The notes beneath the pieces are model-generated. The model did not search any database. It saw only the letters and a program-made list of their open reading frames with translations, and was not told the DNA's origin. DNA of 64,000 nucleotides, taken from the NCBI GenBank assembly GCA_039804165.1, contig JBDRZZ010000007.1, positions 8,626 through 72,625 of the forward strand. Reading direction: 5' to 3'. Origin of the DNA: a candidate division WOR-3 bacterium (GTDB lineage: Bacteria > Hydrothermota > UBA3072). Below, piece by piece: positions 45,301 through 54,150 of this stretch. Made by a program: the position numbers and the translations under genes. Numbering within the stretch: the first letter of the stretch is position 1; every line of letters starts with the position of its first letter.

Positions 45301-48300
45301 TTATTTCATTAAGATCAGCTTTCTTACAGCAGTAAAGTTGCTTGCTTCCATCTTACAGAAGTAAACACCATTTTTCAAGTTACCCACATTCCAATCAACA
45401 GTGTATCTTCCAGGTTTCTTAACCTCGTTAACCAGAGAAGCAATTTCTCTACCGAGTAAATCACAAATTACAATTCTTACAGAGCTTTCGTGTGGGACAT
45501 CATAAGTTATTACCGCTTTCGTATTCACAAGAGAACCATTTTCTCTTAAAGCAAAGACTTTGGGTAAAGCTTCCTCTAGTACACCCTGAGCCAGGGTCTT
45601 AAAGCTCCAAACACTTGACCATTCCCCCTCACCCAGAGAATTAAATGCAAGAACGCGCCAATAGTATTGCGTATTTTCTGTAAGGCCACTAATAGCTTCG
45701 ACGGTATCGTAAGAGGTCGCATCTACTATAATAGAAGGATCTTCAAATGTCTCTGTAGTCGCAACCTGACAACGGTATCCTGTAGCAGTGAGAACTTTAT
45801 TCCATATCAAATTTAAAGAAAGTGGTTGATTCTCTGCACCATTTGGAGGTGAAACAAGAGTGGGTGCTGGAGGAACTTCCGCAGCATTATTCAAATAATG
45901 ATACTGATTAATAGCCAAATCACCAATTACTTGGGTAACCCCATTTGGCCAATAAACTGTGACAGTTGCAGAGGTATTTTCTCCAAGACCAAAATTAGCC
46001 CAAATATTTCCACCTGTCATTCCTCCACAACCACCTGCTTGAATGTCTCTAATCATAGAGAGAGATCCAGCTTCAACTTTAATCCGAGCTCCAATGGCTG
46101 ACTTATTATACGTCCCAATCATCGCAAGACGGAACCCAATCCAGTTCCCAGGGTCAACTAGGTCATTTCTCAATAAATGCCTATTGGCTTGATAGTTCGT
46201 GTATATATCAAGCTTACCATCATTATTGTAATCAACAAACAAAACCGAACGACGATGCTGACCTATAGAACCAACAGCCTCACTTGATACATCACTAAAT
46301 GTCCCATCACCATTATTAGAATAAACCTTAAAATCAGCGCCCGCTGTTCCAGCTACCAAATCCAGATCTCCATCATTGTCAAAGTCACCCCAGGAAAATC
46401 CACGATAAGCAGCATTCTGAGCTATACCCAAACCGGTTGCTGCTGTTAATGTGTCAAATACCAATGTTCCACCTTCAATTAGATTCTTCAATAAATACAA
46501 CCTTCCACCATCAGCACCAAGACCTTGAGCAAGTAAATCATAATCTCCATCATTGTCAAAATCACCCCAGGCAGAAGCAATCGCAGAAACATTTAATTCA
46601 TTACCTTCTACAATTATCGGCTGAGCCTGACCAAACTTACCACCATTGTTTATGTATATCGCACTCTTATTCGTAGGCCAATCACTACGAATTGAAGGAG
46701 CCCACAAATCAAGATCTCCATCATTATCCACATCTAAAAATGCCATATTCCAGCTCTCAAATTTCCTACCATCTGTCGTATCAAGGTCAGCAGTTGCATC
46801 ACCTGAAGCCAATTCAAAACTCCTTGGGCTCACTTGCTTATAAAGACCTATAATTGTCCCTCCACCAGAACCCGTAGTATTCCCAGCAGCAGCTATATCA
46901 AGAAGCCCATCCTGATTGTAATCACCAACCGCAGGATTACCAAGGTTCCCAGAACCAATCGGACCCAAGATAGTTGAATCAAGGGTCGCATTCTCTAAAT
47001 TTCCATAATAAACGATAATCCTATTCCCAGACTGAACAACAAGGTCAAGATTCCCATCGTTATCCACATCTGCAAATGCACTACCCTGCTTATAACCAAC
47101 TCCAATATTCTTAATAAGGGTAAAACTCTCACCCTCATTCCTCATTAAAGAACCCTTTCCACTTGCTCCAGGAATATATAAATCTAAATCCCAATCGTCA
47201 TCATAATCTCCCCAAGAGAATCCTAAATCAGGATTCGCTGTCGGAGCTGGTAAGATGGTTGTTACATCGGTGTATATAGTTCTAATTCTAAATGTCCAAG
47301 CTCCTGAGAATTCACTTTCTTCTTCGTCCTCAATATATGAGCTTACATGCCAATAGAGTCTTTCTCCATAGGACAAACTTGTTAAAATATAGCTTGTCTC
47401 AGAAAGATATTCATCCACAATCAACTCTGAGAAATTAGCATCTCTTGCCACTTGAAGATGATAACCATCTACATCTGGGAGCTCTTGCCACTCTAAGGTC
47501 ACATCCCCTGGGTCTAAAACAGCGTTATTTTCTGGGGATAGGAGTGCTGGAGGTGCAAGAGGTGATTCTAAATAATGATACTGATTAATAGCCAAATCAC
47601 CAATTACTTGGGTAACCCCATTTGGCCAATAAACTGTGACAGTTGCAGAGGTATTTTCTCCAAGACCAAAATTAGCCCAAATATTTCCACCTGTCATTCC
47701 TCCACAACCACCTGCTTGAATGTCTCTAATCATAGAGAGAGATCCAGCTTCAACTTTAATCCGAGCTCCAATGGCTGACTTATTATACGTCCCAATCATC
47801 GCAAGACGGAACCCAATCCAGTTATTTGTGTTTTCTACCTTATTCCTGAATAACCTGAAAGTAGAGCTTGTCCAGCCAGCAAATATATCAAGCTTACCAT
47901 CATTATTATAGTCAATAAATAACGCAGAACGATGCTGCTGTATTCCAGTTCCTACTGTGCTCGCTGTAACATTGGTAAATGTAAGAGCGCTTGACTCTAT
48001 TAATTGGTTCTGGTATATCGTCAAATCCATACCACCTCCACCAATTAATAAGTCCAAGTCTCCGTCATTGTCATAGTCTCCCAAAGATAAACCTCTCATC
48101 TGAACGTTCGCTACTATACCTGATGAGCCTGTAGCATCAGTAAATGTGCCATCTCCATTGTTCAACAATACATTCAAAGCACCACCGTCATCTGTAAACG
48201 CTTGTGCAATCAAATCCATATCTCCATCATTATCAATATCTCCCCAGGCAGAAGCAATTGCCGAAACATTTCTGGCTGAACCATCAACAATAATCTCACT

Positions 48301-49032
48301 CCAATTTAACGCACTACCATTATTGTTTATGTATAATCCAGACCTGTTTGTCGGGAAATTACTTCTGATCGATGGCATAAATAAATCCAGATACCCATCA
48401 TTGTTGACATCAACCCAGGCAGGATTCCATGCCTCGAATTGATGAGTAATATCATCAAGCACTCCAGATGCTACATCCTCGTATTGACCTGTTCCTGTAT
48501 TCAACTTTGCCAATCGGACAGGTGTTTGGGTGTTTGCACCATAACCACCGGCAAAGGCTATCTCCAATCTTCCATCCCGGTCAAAGTCCGCTGCCGCTGC
48601 CTCAGCAATATTACCACTGGGTATGGTAATCAGGTTCAAACCTACAGCAGATGTAATATCCGGAAACGATAAAGTATCCCCTGTGTTTTCTACAAGAGAT
48701 AAATAATTACCCTGCGTCATTAATAGGTCTAAATTACCATCTACAGTGAAGTCCGCCATCAGGGAACCATAGGTAGTTGCAGTCGAAGGATCCGGGTTCT
48801 TAGAAACAAGTGCAAATGTATCACCTATTCCCATGTTGATATACAATTTACCTGCTGAACTATGGAAGAAATCTATCAGACCATCGTTGTTATAATCACC
48901 CCAAGAAAATCCTACATTGCCGTTACCCACTATTCCAGACTTCCCTGTTACATCCTCAAAAGAAAGCTGTGCAAACATACTACTTGCAAACATAAGAAAA
49001 CATAATATAACTAAAATTTTTATTTCTCGCAT
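45301..49032 (-). CDS. Secreted FG-GAP/VCBS and ASPIC/UnbV repeat protein with type-A C-terminal sorting domain
   Basis: 1,243 residues. A signal peptide (first ~22) is followed by two copies of a long module: VCBS/FG-GAP propeller repeats with calcium-type loops (for example DYDNDGDLDLL), an ASPIC/UnbV-like domain, and an Fn3-like domain with a LxWxxxxxxxGYxxQVA pattern. The two ASPIC/UnbV regions (residues ~404-488 and ~963-1047) are identical. The last ~80 residues form a type-A sorting domain (STVRIVICDLLGREIASL and NGVYFCKMEASN, ending in K), as in type IX secretion cargo. It probably is a cell-surface adhesin or scaffold; ligand unknown. The start has AGGAGG at ideal spacing. Its promoter, leader ORF and hairpin are listed separately. 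Confidence 0.93.
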   Translation of the reverse strand: MREIKILVILCFLMFASSMFAQLSFEDVTGKSGIVGNGNVGFSWGDYNNDGLIDFFHSSAGKLYINMGIGDTFALVSKNPDPSTATTYGSLMADFTVDGNLDLLMTQGNYLSLVENTGDTLSFPDITSAVGLNLITIPSGNIAEAAAADFDRDGRLEIAFAGGYGANTQTPVRLAKLNTGTGQYEDVASGVLDDITHQFEAWNPAWVDVNNDGYLDLFMPSIRSNFPTNRSGLYINNNGSALNWSEIIVDGSARNVSAIASAWGDIDNDGDMDLIAQAFTDDGGALNVLLNNGDGTFTDATGSSGIVANVQMRGLSLGDYDNDGDLDLLIGGGGMDLTIYQNQLIESSALTFTNVTASTVGTGIQQHRSALFIDYNNDGKLDIFAGWTSSTFRLFRNKVENTNNWIGFRLAMIGTYNKSAIGARIKVEAGSLSMIRDIQAGGCGGMTGGNIWANFGLGENTSATVTVYWPNGVTQVIGDLAINQYHYLESPLAPPALLSPENNAVLDPGDVTLEWQELPDVDGYHLQVARDANFSELIVDEYLSETSYILTSLSYGERLYWHVSSYIEDEEESEFSGAWTFRIRTIYTDVTTILPAPTANPDLGFSWGDYDDDWDLDLYIPGASGKGSLMRNEGESFTLIKNIGVGYKQGSAFADVDNDGNLDLVVQSGNRIIVYYGNLENATLDSTILGPIGSGNLGNPAVGDYNQDGLLDIAAAGNTTGSGGGTIIGLYKQVSPRSFELASGDATADLDTTDGRKFESWNMAFLDVDNDGDLDLWAPSIRSDWPTNKSAIYINNGGKFGQAQPIIVEGNELNVSAIASAWGDFDNDGDYDLLAQGLGADGGRLYLLKNLIEGGTLVFDTLTAATGLGIAQNAAYRGFSWGDFDNDGDLDLVAGTAGADFKVYSNNGDGTFSDVSSEAVGSIGQHRRSVLFVDYNNDGKLDIYTNYQANRHLLRNDLVDPGNWIGFRLAMIGTYNKSAIGARIKVEAGSLSMIRDIQAGGCGGMTGGNIWANFGLGENTSATVTVYWPNGVTQVIGDLAINQYHYLNNAAEVPPAPTLVSPPNGAENQPLSLNLIWNKVLTATGYRCQVATTETFEDPSIIVDATSYDTVEAISGLTENTQYYWRVLAFNSLGEGEWSSVWSFKTLAQGVLEEALPKVFALRENGSLVNTKAVITYDVPHESSVRIVICDLLGREIASLVNEVKKPGRYTVDWNVGNLKNGVYFCKMEASNFTAVRKLILMK
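45893..46146 (-). repeat. 254-bp perfect direct repeat, copy A
   Basis: Codes for residues ~963-1047 of the VCBS protein. By eye it is identical base for base to copy B, 1,677 bp away (559 codons, in frame), while both flanks differ strongly. Confidence 0.9.
47570..47823 (-). repeat. 254-bp perfect direct repeat, copy B
   Basis: Codes for residues ~404-488 of the VCBS protein and matches copy A including all synonymous positions. Confidence 0.9.
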
Positions 49033-49101
49033 TTGACCTCCTTTTATATTTTCCCTATACCCTACTTAATAAATCCATCTAAAACAAATTAAAATTTTTT
49101 A

Positions 49102-49134
49102 GCCTTTCCCCCTTTCAAAAATAGGAGAAAAGGC
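49102..49134 (-). promoter_or_regulatory. Attenuator-like hairpin in the VCBS gene leader
   Basis: An 11-bp stem (GCCTTTTCTCC with GGGGGAAAGGC, two G-U pairs) and an 11-nt loop on the minus strand, followed by TAAAAAATTTT. It begins one base after the stop codon of the 11-codon leader ORF and sits about 70 nt before the structural gene. Confidence 0.45.
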
Positions 49135-49135
49135 C

Positions 49136-49171
49136 TTACTCTATAAACTTAAAATTTATTCTTAAATCCAT
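49136..49171 (-). CDS. Putative 11-residue leader peptide
   Basis: ATG at 49171 with AGGAGG 6-7 nt upstream, encoding MDLRINFKFIE and stopping at TAA. It is too short for a structural protein, has no run of one codon, and its own ribosome-binding site is one of the best in the window. The position between a promoter and a hairpin suggests a regulatory leader. Confidence 0.4.
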   Translation of the reverse strand: MDLRINFKFIE

Positions 49172-49202
49172 TTCCCACCTCCTTTTAATAAGTTTATTAG
49201 AA

Positions 49203-49230
49203 GTTATAAACAAAAAAATCACTTTGTCAA
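49203..49230 (-). promoter_or_regulatory. Promoter of the VCBS protein gene
   Basis: On the minus strand TTGACA, 16 nt spacer, TATAAC. It predicts a leader of about 165 nt containing the leader ORF and hairpin. Confidence 0.65.
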
Positions 49231-49424
49231 GGGGGTAATTTTGTATGAAGTTGTTGAATCCCCATTATCTCTTTTAGGTGACAATATCGACCTTGTTTTA
49301 ATGAACTTAGTAGAGAAACTCCTTTATTATCTCAAAAATTATATAAGACTTTAACTCTCCTAGCAAGCAGCTCGCAAAATATCTTAGCTTCCTATCTTAT
49401 CTGAAGTTAGACTTTAGGAAGTTA
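49231..49424. other. Intergenic stretch with one doubtful 37-codon ORF
   Basis: Between the VCBS promoter and the CBM9-like gene. On the plus strand a TTG at 49241 after AAGGGGGT opens a 37-codon frame ending at 49354 (it reads YEVVESPLSLLGDNI and continues to NYIRL). It looks protein-like but could be chance. A 7-bp inverted repeat (CTTCCTA, 20-nt loop, TAGGAAG) at 49388-49421 just after the CBM9-like gene is a weak terminator candidate. Confidence 0.25.
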
Positions 49425-50534
49425 CTATTTAAAAATCACAAGAGTCCTAACAGTTTTGAAATAGTCCGTTTGTATTCTAAGTAAATAAACCCCTGAAGGA
49501 ACATCTTTTGGAAACCACTGAATTTTGTGCCCCCCAGCTTTTAAATTTGCATCAAGGATTGTATCCACTAGTTCCCCTACGAGATTAAACACCTTAATAA
49601 TAATTTTTGTTGAGATTGGTAGATAAAATTCAATAGTGGCTTTCTCTTTAACAAGAGTTGGATAGATATAAAGATATTTTTCTTTAAATTCCTCTTCAAT
49701 TCCTTCTTCTCGGAGTAACTTTAGAGTCCCGAAGCCATCAGCGTTCATCCAGTGACTATTAGAATCCTCATGGGCAACCCAAACAGAACCGAAGAAATTA
49801 TCTCTTACTTTTGGATTTTCATTAGGATCATCATTTTCACAGTATGCGAGAGAGAGTCCTATAATTTTACCCTCTGTTAAATTTACCCTGAACGCTTCAG
49901 GATTACTACTCTGGTAATTGTCATTATAAACTTTAAGAGAAAATTCCCAAGTGTAAGTAGAACCATTTTTTCTCATTGCAAGGTTAGGGAAATGACTTGC
50001 ATAGTCTACAACTTGCCAAAATCCTGCAAGATCGTATGCGGCAAATTCTTCCGTCACTCCGCCATCTTCTGGAGCATTCAGAGTAATATGATAGGAAAAT
50101 GCATTTTCAGCATTTTCTCCATCCTGGTCAATACGATGCATCCCTCCTGATTTATCTTCGTCTATAAAAACTTCTAAAACATCATAATTGTAATAACCTC
50201 CACCACCTGTATAGCCATCCACAAAGATATCGTCGGTAATCTCAACCAAAAAGTATAAAACATTTTCTAAGGAAGACCATACTACTTTGTATCTACCGGA
50301 GTAATCCTCCGGTTCTACATAGCCACCATAAGGAATCCATACCTGATCTATTGACTGCCAATTTACCAAACTCCAACAAGGATCATCTCCTAAACCATTA
50401 ATTGTTGGAGGATTTTCTACATCTGGAGCCTTTACTGTGTCATCTTGCGGCCTCAAGGTAAAAGCTCTAAGAAAAAAAGAAGAACCAAAAAGAAAGAAAA
50501 AAAAGAAAAATTTGGAATTTTTCATAAGAACCAT
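49425..50534 (-). CDS. Secreted CBM9-like (DOMON) protein with type-A sorting domain
   Basis: 369 residues. A signal peptide (FFFFFFLFGSSFFLRAF) precedes a domain at about residues 35-270 with the pattern of carbohydrate-binding module family 9: PTINGLGDDPCWS, SGRYKVVWSSLENVLYFLVE, DDIFVDG, NYDVLEVFIDEDKSGG, and a late GTLKLL strand. Residues ~290-369 are a type-A C-terminal sorting domain (KIIIKVFNLVGELVDTIL, SGVYLLRI). It is likely exported by the same route as the VCBS protein and held on the cell surface. A GGGAGGT site precedes the ATG. Confidence 0.87.
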   Translation of the reverse strand: MVLMKNSKFFFFFFLFGSSFFLRAFTLRPQDDTVKAPDVENPPTINGLGDDPCWSLVNWQSIDQVWIPYGGYVEPEDYSGRYKVVWSSLENVLYFLVEITDDIFVDGYTGGGGYYNYDVLEVFIDEDKSGGMHRIDQDGENAENAFSYHITLNAPEDGGVTEEFAAYDLAGFWQVVDYASHFPNLAMRKNGSTYTWEFSLKVYNDNYQSSNPEAFRVNLTEGKIIGLSLAYCENDDPNENPKVRDNFFGSVWVAHEDSNSHWMNADGFGTLKLLREEGIEEEFKEKYLYIYPTLVKEKATIEFYLPISTKIIIKVFNLVGELVDTILDANLKAGGHKIQWFPKDVPSGVYLLRIQTDYFKTVRTLVIFK

Positions 50535-50672
50535 TTAACCTCCCTTTTCAATTAAAATGGTATTATTTTAAAATTTGTCAAGCTTTTGTTAGGCCAATTG
50601 GTTCTTATAAATTTCTTGACAGATCTTGACAGATTACTTTTATTTTGCATTTTATTTATATTTATATAATGT

Positions 50673-51359
50673 ATGTTTAGAATATTTTTATTTTTAGTTT
50701 CTTTAACTGCAGAGGAATTACTCAAGAAAATTGACGAGATAAAGACACCTCTTAAGTCTCAAGCAACAGTAGAAATGCGTAACTATTTACGAGGTGGGCG
50801 AGAAGTAACCTACAAAATAAAAATTATCTCGGAAAGAAAAAAAGCGAGTTATCTTGAAGTCCTTGAGCCAATTAGAGAAAAAGGAAGAAAATTTCTTCTA
50901 ATTGGAAATGACATTTGGATGTATGCTCCAGAAGTTGGGAAATCTTTAAGGCTTTCTATAAGAGACAGATTTCTTGGAAGTGAGTTTTCAAATAGTGATC
51001 TAATGGAAAGCAGTTACGAAAAGAATTTTAAAGCAACTTCTATTGATTCTACCTTGGATTTTTACTTTCTCGAACTCGAAGGGAAAAGTAAAGAAGCTCC
51101 TTATAAAAAAATCACAATGAAAGTTAGAAAGAAAAACTATCTCCCTGCTGAATTAAAATTTTATACTCTCTCAGGTAGATTATATAAGGAAATGTTCTTA
51201 GATAGCCTCAAAGTTTTTGAAGGACAACTTTACACCACTTATATGAAGATGATTAATGTGCTAAACCCTGAAAGTTACACAGAGGTAAAAATTATATCCC
51301 TTAAAACCCTTCAGAGTATTTCGCCTTCTCTTTTCAAACCTGAAAACTTAAAGAAATGA
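50673..51359 (+). CDS. LolA-like outer-membrane lipoprotein-sorting protein
   Basis: 228 residues with a short signal peptide. The body matches the LolA/LppX-like fold of the outer membrane lipoprotein-sorting family: AEELLKKIDEIKTP near the N-terminus, YKIKIISERKKASYLEVLEP, KFLLIGNDIWMYAPEVGKSLRLSI and FSNSDLMESSYEKNF. It probably carries lipid or lipoprotein through the periplasm. It is the first of five overlapping genes that include an ABC transporter, so it may take cargo from that transporter. Confidence 0.87.
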   Translation: MFRIFLFLVSLTAEELLKKIDEIKTPLKSQATVEMRNYLRGGREVTYKIKIISERKKASYLEVLEPIREKGRKFLLIGNDIWMYAPEVGKSLRLSIRDRFLGSEFSNSDLMESSYEKNFKATSIDSTLDFYFLELEGKSKEAPYKKITMKVRKKNYLPAELKFYTLSGRLYKEMFLDSLKVFEGQLYTTYMKMINVLNPESYTEVKIISLKTLQSISPSLFKPENLKK

Positions 51360-52333
51360 TTTTTGTTTTGTTTTCCTTTTTAAAGGCTTCTTTTGGGAAT
51401 GAAATAATTTATAGCGAAAAAGATATTTTTTATCATTTTGAGAATAGAATTCATTTTGAAGGAAAAAAAGAATTTTCTTCTTTTGTTTTTTTCTCAAGAA
51501 GTGGAATTCTTTATCCTCTTGACACGATTTACATTTCAATAGATAAAGCAATAGCAAGCTTAAATTATAAAAACTTTGAGGTTTCCTTTGGAAGAGATAA
51601 TCTCTTCTGGGGATATGGAATGTTTTATTCTCCTTTCTGGTATGGAAGTTCTTCCATTTCACCCTTCGATGAAGAACTTTTAAAAGAGGGGAAAAATATT
51701 TTCTCTCTCCAATACAACAACATCCCAAATATAACTCCAGAATTTATCATTTTCTTACCAGGAGACCCCCCTAAAATTGACAGCATTAAAGGAGGAATGC
51801 ATTTTTCTTTCTTTAGCTCTGGATTAGAGGCTCACTTCCCAATTGTTTTTAGTAAAAAAGCTTTTTATCCAGGGGCGGGAATACGTTTTTCTATTTTAGG
51901 ATTTATAATCTTTTCAGATTTCTCTTTTGAGTTTTCTTCTAAGGAAACTTTTGCTTCTACAACTGGTTTTAATAAAATCTTTGGAGATAATTTCTGTTTT
52001 CACTTTGAGTTTTTTTACAACCAGAAAGGTCTTACAAAAGAAGAATATGATGCTACCCCAAAAGAAGATTTACCCAAGCTTCTTGAACCTGGAGGCTCTG
52101 GAAGGAAATATATATATTCTGTGATTAGATGGACAGATGAAATAAATGGAATTGGATTATTTTCTTTAGTTAATCCAGAATGGAAAAGTGGAATCCTTGG
52201 AATTTTTCTAACCTCTTATTTTTTTGAGAATTCTCTTATTTCCTTAAATTATGTTAGAATCTTGAAAGGAAGAGAGTTTGATTTCATCCCTTATAAAAAC
52301 ATCTTTTCTATTGAATTAAGATATTATATTTAA
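51356..52333 (+). CDS. Outer-membrane beta-barrel-like protein
   Basis: 325 residues, unrecognised by name. An N-terminal signal-like stretch is followed by many alternating hydrophobic/polar strands rich in Phe, Tyr and Ser, and the chain ends in aromatic-hydrophobic residues (FSIELRYYI), as outer-membrane barrels do. Four-base overlap (ATGA) with the LolA-like gene and 13 bases before the ABC ATPase gene. It could be the outer-membrane end of the pathway, which is an inference from position only. Confidence 0.7.
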   Translation: MIFVLFSFLKASFGNEIIYSEKDIFYHFENRIHFEGKKEFSSFVFFSRSGILYPLDTIYISIDKAIASLNYKNFEVSFGRDNLFWGYGMFYSPFWYGSSSISPFDEELLKEGKNIFSLQYNNIPNITPEFIIFLPGDPPKIDSIKGGMHFSFFSSGLEAHFPIVFSKKAFYPGAGIRFSILGFIIFSDFSFEFSSKETFASTTGFNKIFGDNFCFHFEFFYNQKGLTKEEYDATPKEDLPKLLEPGGSGRKYIYSVIRWTDEINGIGLFSLVNPEWKSGILGIFLTSYFFENSLISLNYVRILKGREFDFIPYKNIFSIELRYYI

Positions 52334-52346
52334 AGGAGAGTAGAAT

Positions 52347-53036
52347 ATGCTAATTCAAATGGAAAATGTAAAAAAAGATTATTTTCTGGGGAAAACAGAG
52401 GTTCACGCCATTAGAGGAGTCTCTTTTTCTATTTCTAAGGGCGAATTCATTGTTATTGCTGGCCCTTCAGGGAGTGGGAAAACAACTTTATTAAATTTAA
52501 TGGGGCTTCTTGATAAACCAACTTTTGGGAAAATAATTTTTGAAGGAAAAGATCTCACAAGCATTTCGGAGGAGGAAGCTACCTTTATAAGAAAGAATCG
52601 CATCGGTTTCATATTTCAAAATTTTAATCTTATACCAGTTCTTACCGCTTATGAAAATATAGAACTTCCACTTATATTAAAGGGAGAGAAAGACAGAAAG
52701 AAAAGAATAGAAAAAATATTGTCAGAAACAGGAATAAGCGAAATAGCCTCTCACAAACCAGATGAACTCTCTGGAGGAGAAAGGCAAAGAGTTGCTATAG
52801 CGAGAGCTTTAGTTGGAAATCCTGATATTGTTCTTGCAGACGAACCTACTGCAAATCTTGATTCTGAGACTGGATTACAAATAATCAAAATAATGGAAAA
52901 TTTAAACAAAATTGAAGGAGTAACATTTATCTTCTCTACACACGACACAAGGCTATTTAAACTCGCAGATAGAAAAATAGAACTTAGAGATGGAAGGATT
53001 GTAAAAGATGTTATTCAAAGGAGCCATAAGAAATAG
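52347..53036 (+). CDS. LolD/MacB-type ABC transporter ATP-binding protein
   Basis: 229 residues, the usual size for this class. Walker A is GPSGSGKTTL (about 40-49), the Q-loop is FIFQNFNLIPVLTAYEN as in LolD/MacB, the signature is LSGGERQRVAIARAL, Walker B is IVLADEPTANLD, followed by the switch His in FIFSTHDTRL. It powers the two FtsX-type permeases coded downstream. A GGAGAG ribosome-binding site is present. Confidence 0.95.
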   Translation: MLIQMENVKKDYFLGKTEVHAIRGVSFSISKGEFIVIAGPSGSGKTTLLNLMGLLDKPTFGKIIFEGKDLTSISEEEATFIRKNRIGFIFQNFNLIPVLTAYENIELPLILKGEKDRKKRIEKILSETGISEIASHKPDELSGGERQRVAIARALVGNPDIVLADEPTANLDSETGLQIIKIMENLNKIEGVTFIFSTHDTRLFKLADRKIELRDGRIVKDVIQRSHKK

Positions 53037-54150
53037 CTTAAAATACTTAAGAAGAAGCATTGTTATAGCTATCTGTATTGCGGTCTCAACAATTGCCATG
53101 CAAACAATGAGTGGAATAGGAGAAGGATTTAAAATTTCTGCTCTACGTTTTATGCTATCTCGGGAAGGAATGATTGTTTTTGAGCCAAAAGACGCTGAAC
53201 CTCTTGAAGTTGCAATTTATTCTATAGAAAAATATGGAGATATAAAGAAAAAAATAAAAGAGATAATACCGAACGCAGAAATCAGAGGAAAAATATTCGC
53301 TCCAGCGATAGTTGTAAAAGACAGCTCCTCAATTGAAACTTCTATTATCTCGGAAGACGAAATTCCAAGAACAATTATAGGGGAAAAGACAGCAGAAATT
53401 CTCAACGCAAAGAAAGGAGATACCATAATTCTTTTCGGAAGTAATAGATATGGAGGGTTAAGCGTTCTCCCAGCAAAAATTGATAGCACAGCTAAGAATT
53501 TTAAAAGTATAAAAAATGGTAAAGGAATTATTCTTCCAATTTCTCTTATGAGAATGCTTTTAGGTTGGGAAAAAGACGAGGTTAGACTTCTTGTGATAAA
53601 TTTTTACGAGTTTTGGAAGGCAGACGAATATGTAAAAGAGTTAAGGAAAATCTTTCCCAATATAAAAATCACCTCTTGGAGGGAACGTCTAACAAACATT
53701 GAGGATCTTTTTAGAGTAACAGATTACAAGATGAATATTTTCTCATTAATAATTTTGATTCTTGTTGCCGGGATTATAATGAATACGGTTCTCACTAGTG
53801 TTCTTGAAAGAAAGAAAGACATAGGAACTCTTCGTGCTATAGGAGCTTCCCGGTTTTGGATTACTAAATTAATTCTTCTTGAAATAATTCTCATTTCCTT
53901 AATTGGAGCATTAATCGGAACAATTTTTTCCTATATCATTATTAAATTTGGATTAGGAAGAGGTATTAGTTTTGGAGAAATAGAAGAAATGATGGATTAT
54001 TGGGAAGGTAAGATTTATCCTGCAATTGTCCCTCTCCAGTGGGTAGGTTACATTGTTTTTGGGGTTATCTGGGCTATTATTTGGTCTCTTTATCCTCTTT
54101 TATATATTGTTAGAATGAAACCTATTGAAGCTTTGAAAAAAGAATTATGA
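53008..54150 (+). CDS. FtsX/MacB-like ABC permease, first of two
   Basis: 380 residues: one N-terminal membrane helix (about 17-37), a periplasmic MacB_PCD-type domain (about 40-235) and three C-terminal helices (about 243-265, 290-320, 345-370). Motifs typical of the family are ERKKDIGTLRAIGAS and the final MKPIEALKKEL. It overlaps the ATPase gene by 29 bases and the second permease by four. It probably forms a heterodimer with its neighbour to extract cargo from the outer leaflet. Confidence 0.92.
   Translation: MLFKGAIRNSLKYLRRSIVIAICIAVSTIAMQTMSGIGEGFKISALRFMLSREGMIVFEPKDAEPLEVAIYSIEKYGDIKKKIKEIIPNAEIRGKIFAPAIVVKDSSSIETSIISEDEIPRTIIGEKTAEILNAKKGDTIILFGSNRYGGLSVLPAKIDSTAKNFKSIKNGKGIILPISLMRMLLGWEKDEVRLLVINFYEFWKADEYVKELRKIFPNIKITSWRERLTNIEDLFRVTDYKMNIFSLIILILVAGIIMNTVLTSVLERKKDIGTLRAIGASRFWITKLILLEIILISLIGALIGTIFSYIIIKFGLGRGISFGEIEEMMDYWEGKIYPAIVPLQWVGYIVFGVIWAIIWSLYPLLYIVRMKPIEALKKEL

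Noticed and set aside
45898-47778. Two identical 67-residue plus-strand ORFs
   Set aside because: They are antisense shadows of the perfect 254-bp repeat within the VCBS gene, not a duplicated gene.
45301-49032. CRISPR-like or minisatellite repeats in the VCBS gene
   Set aside because: The repeats are protein-domain repeats in a continuous reading frame, with no constant short repeat and spacer spacing. No CRISPR array was found anywhere in the window.
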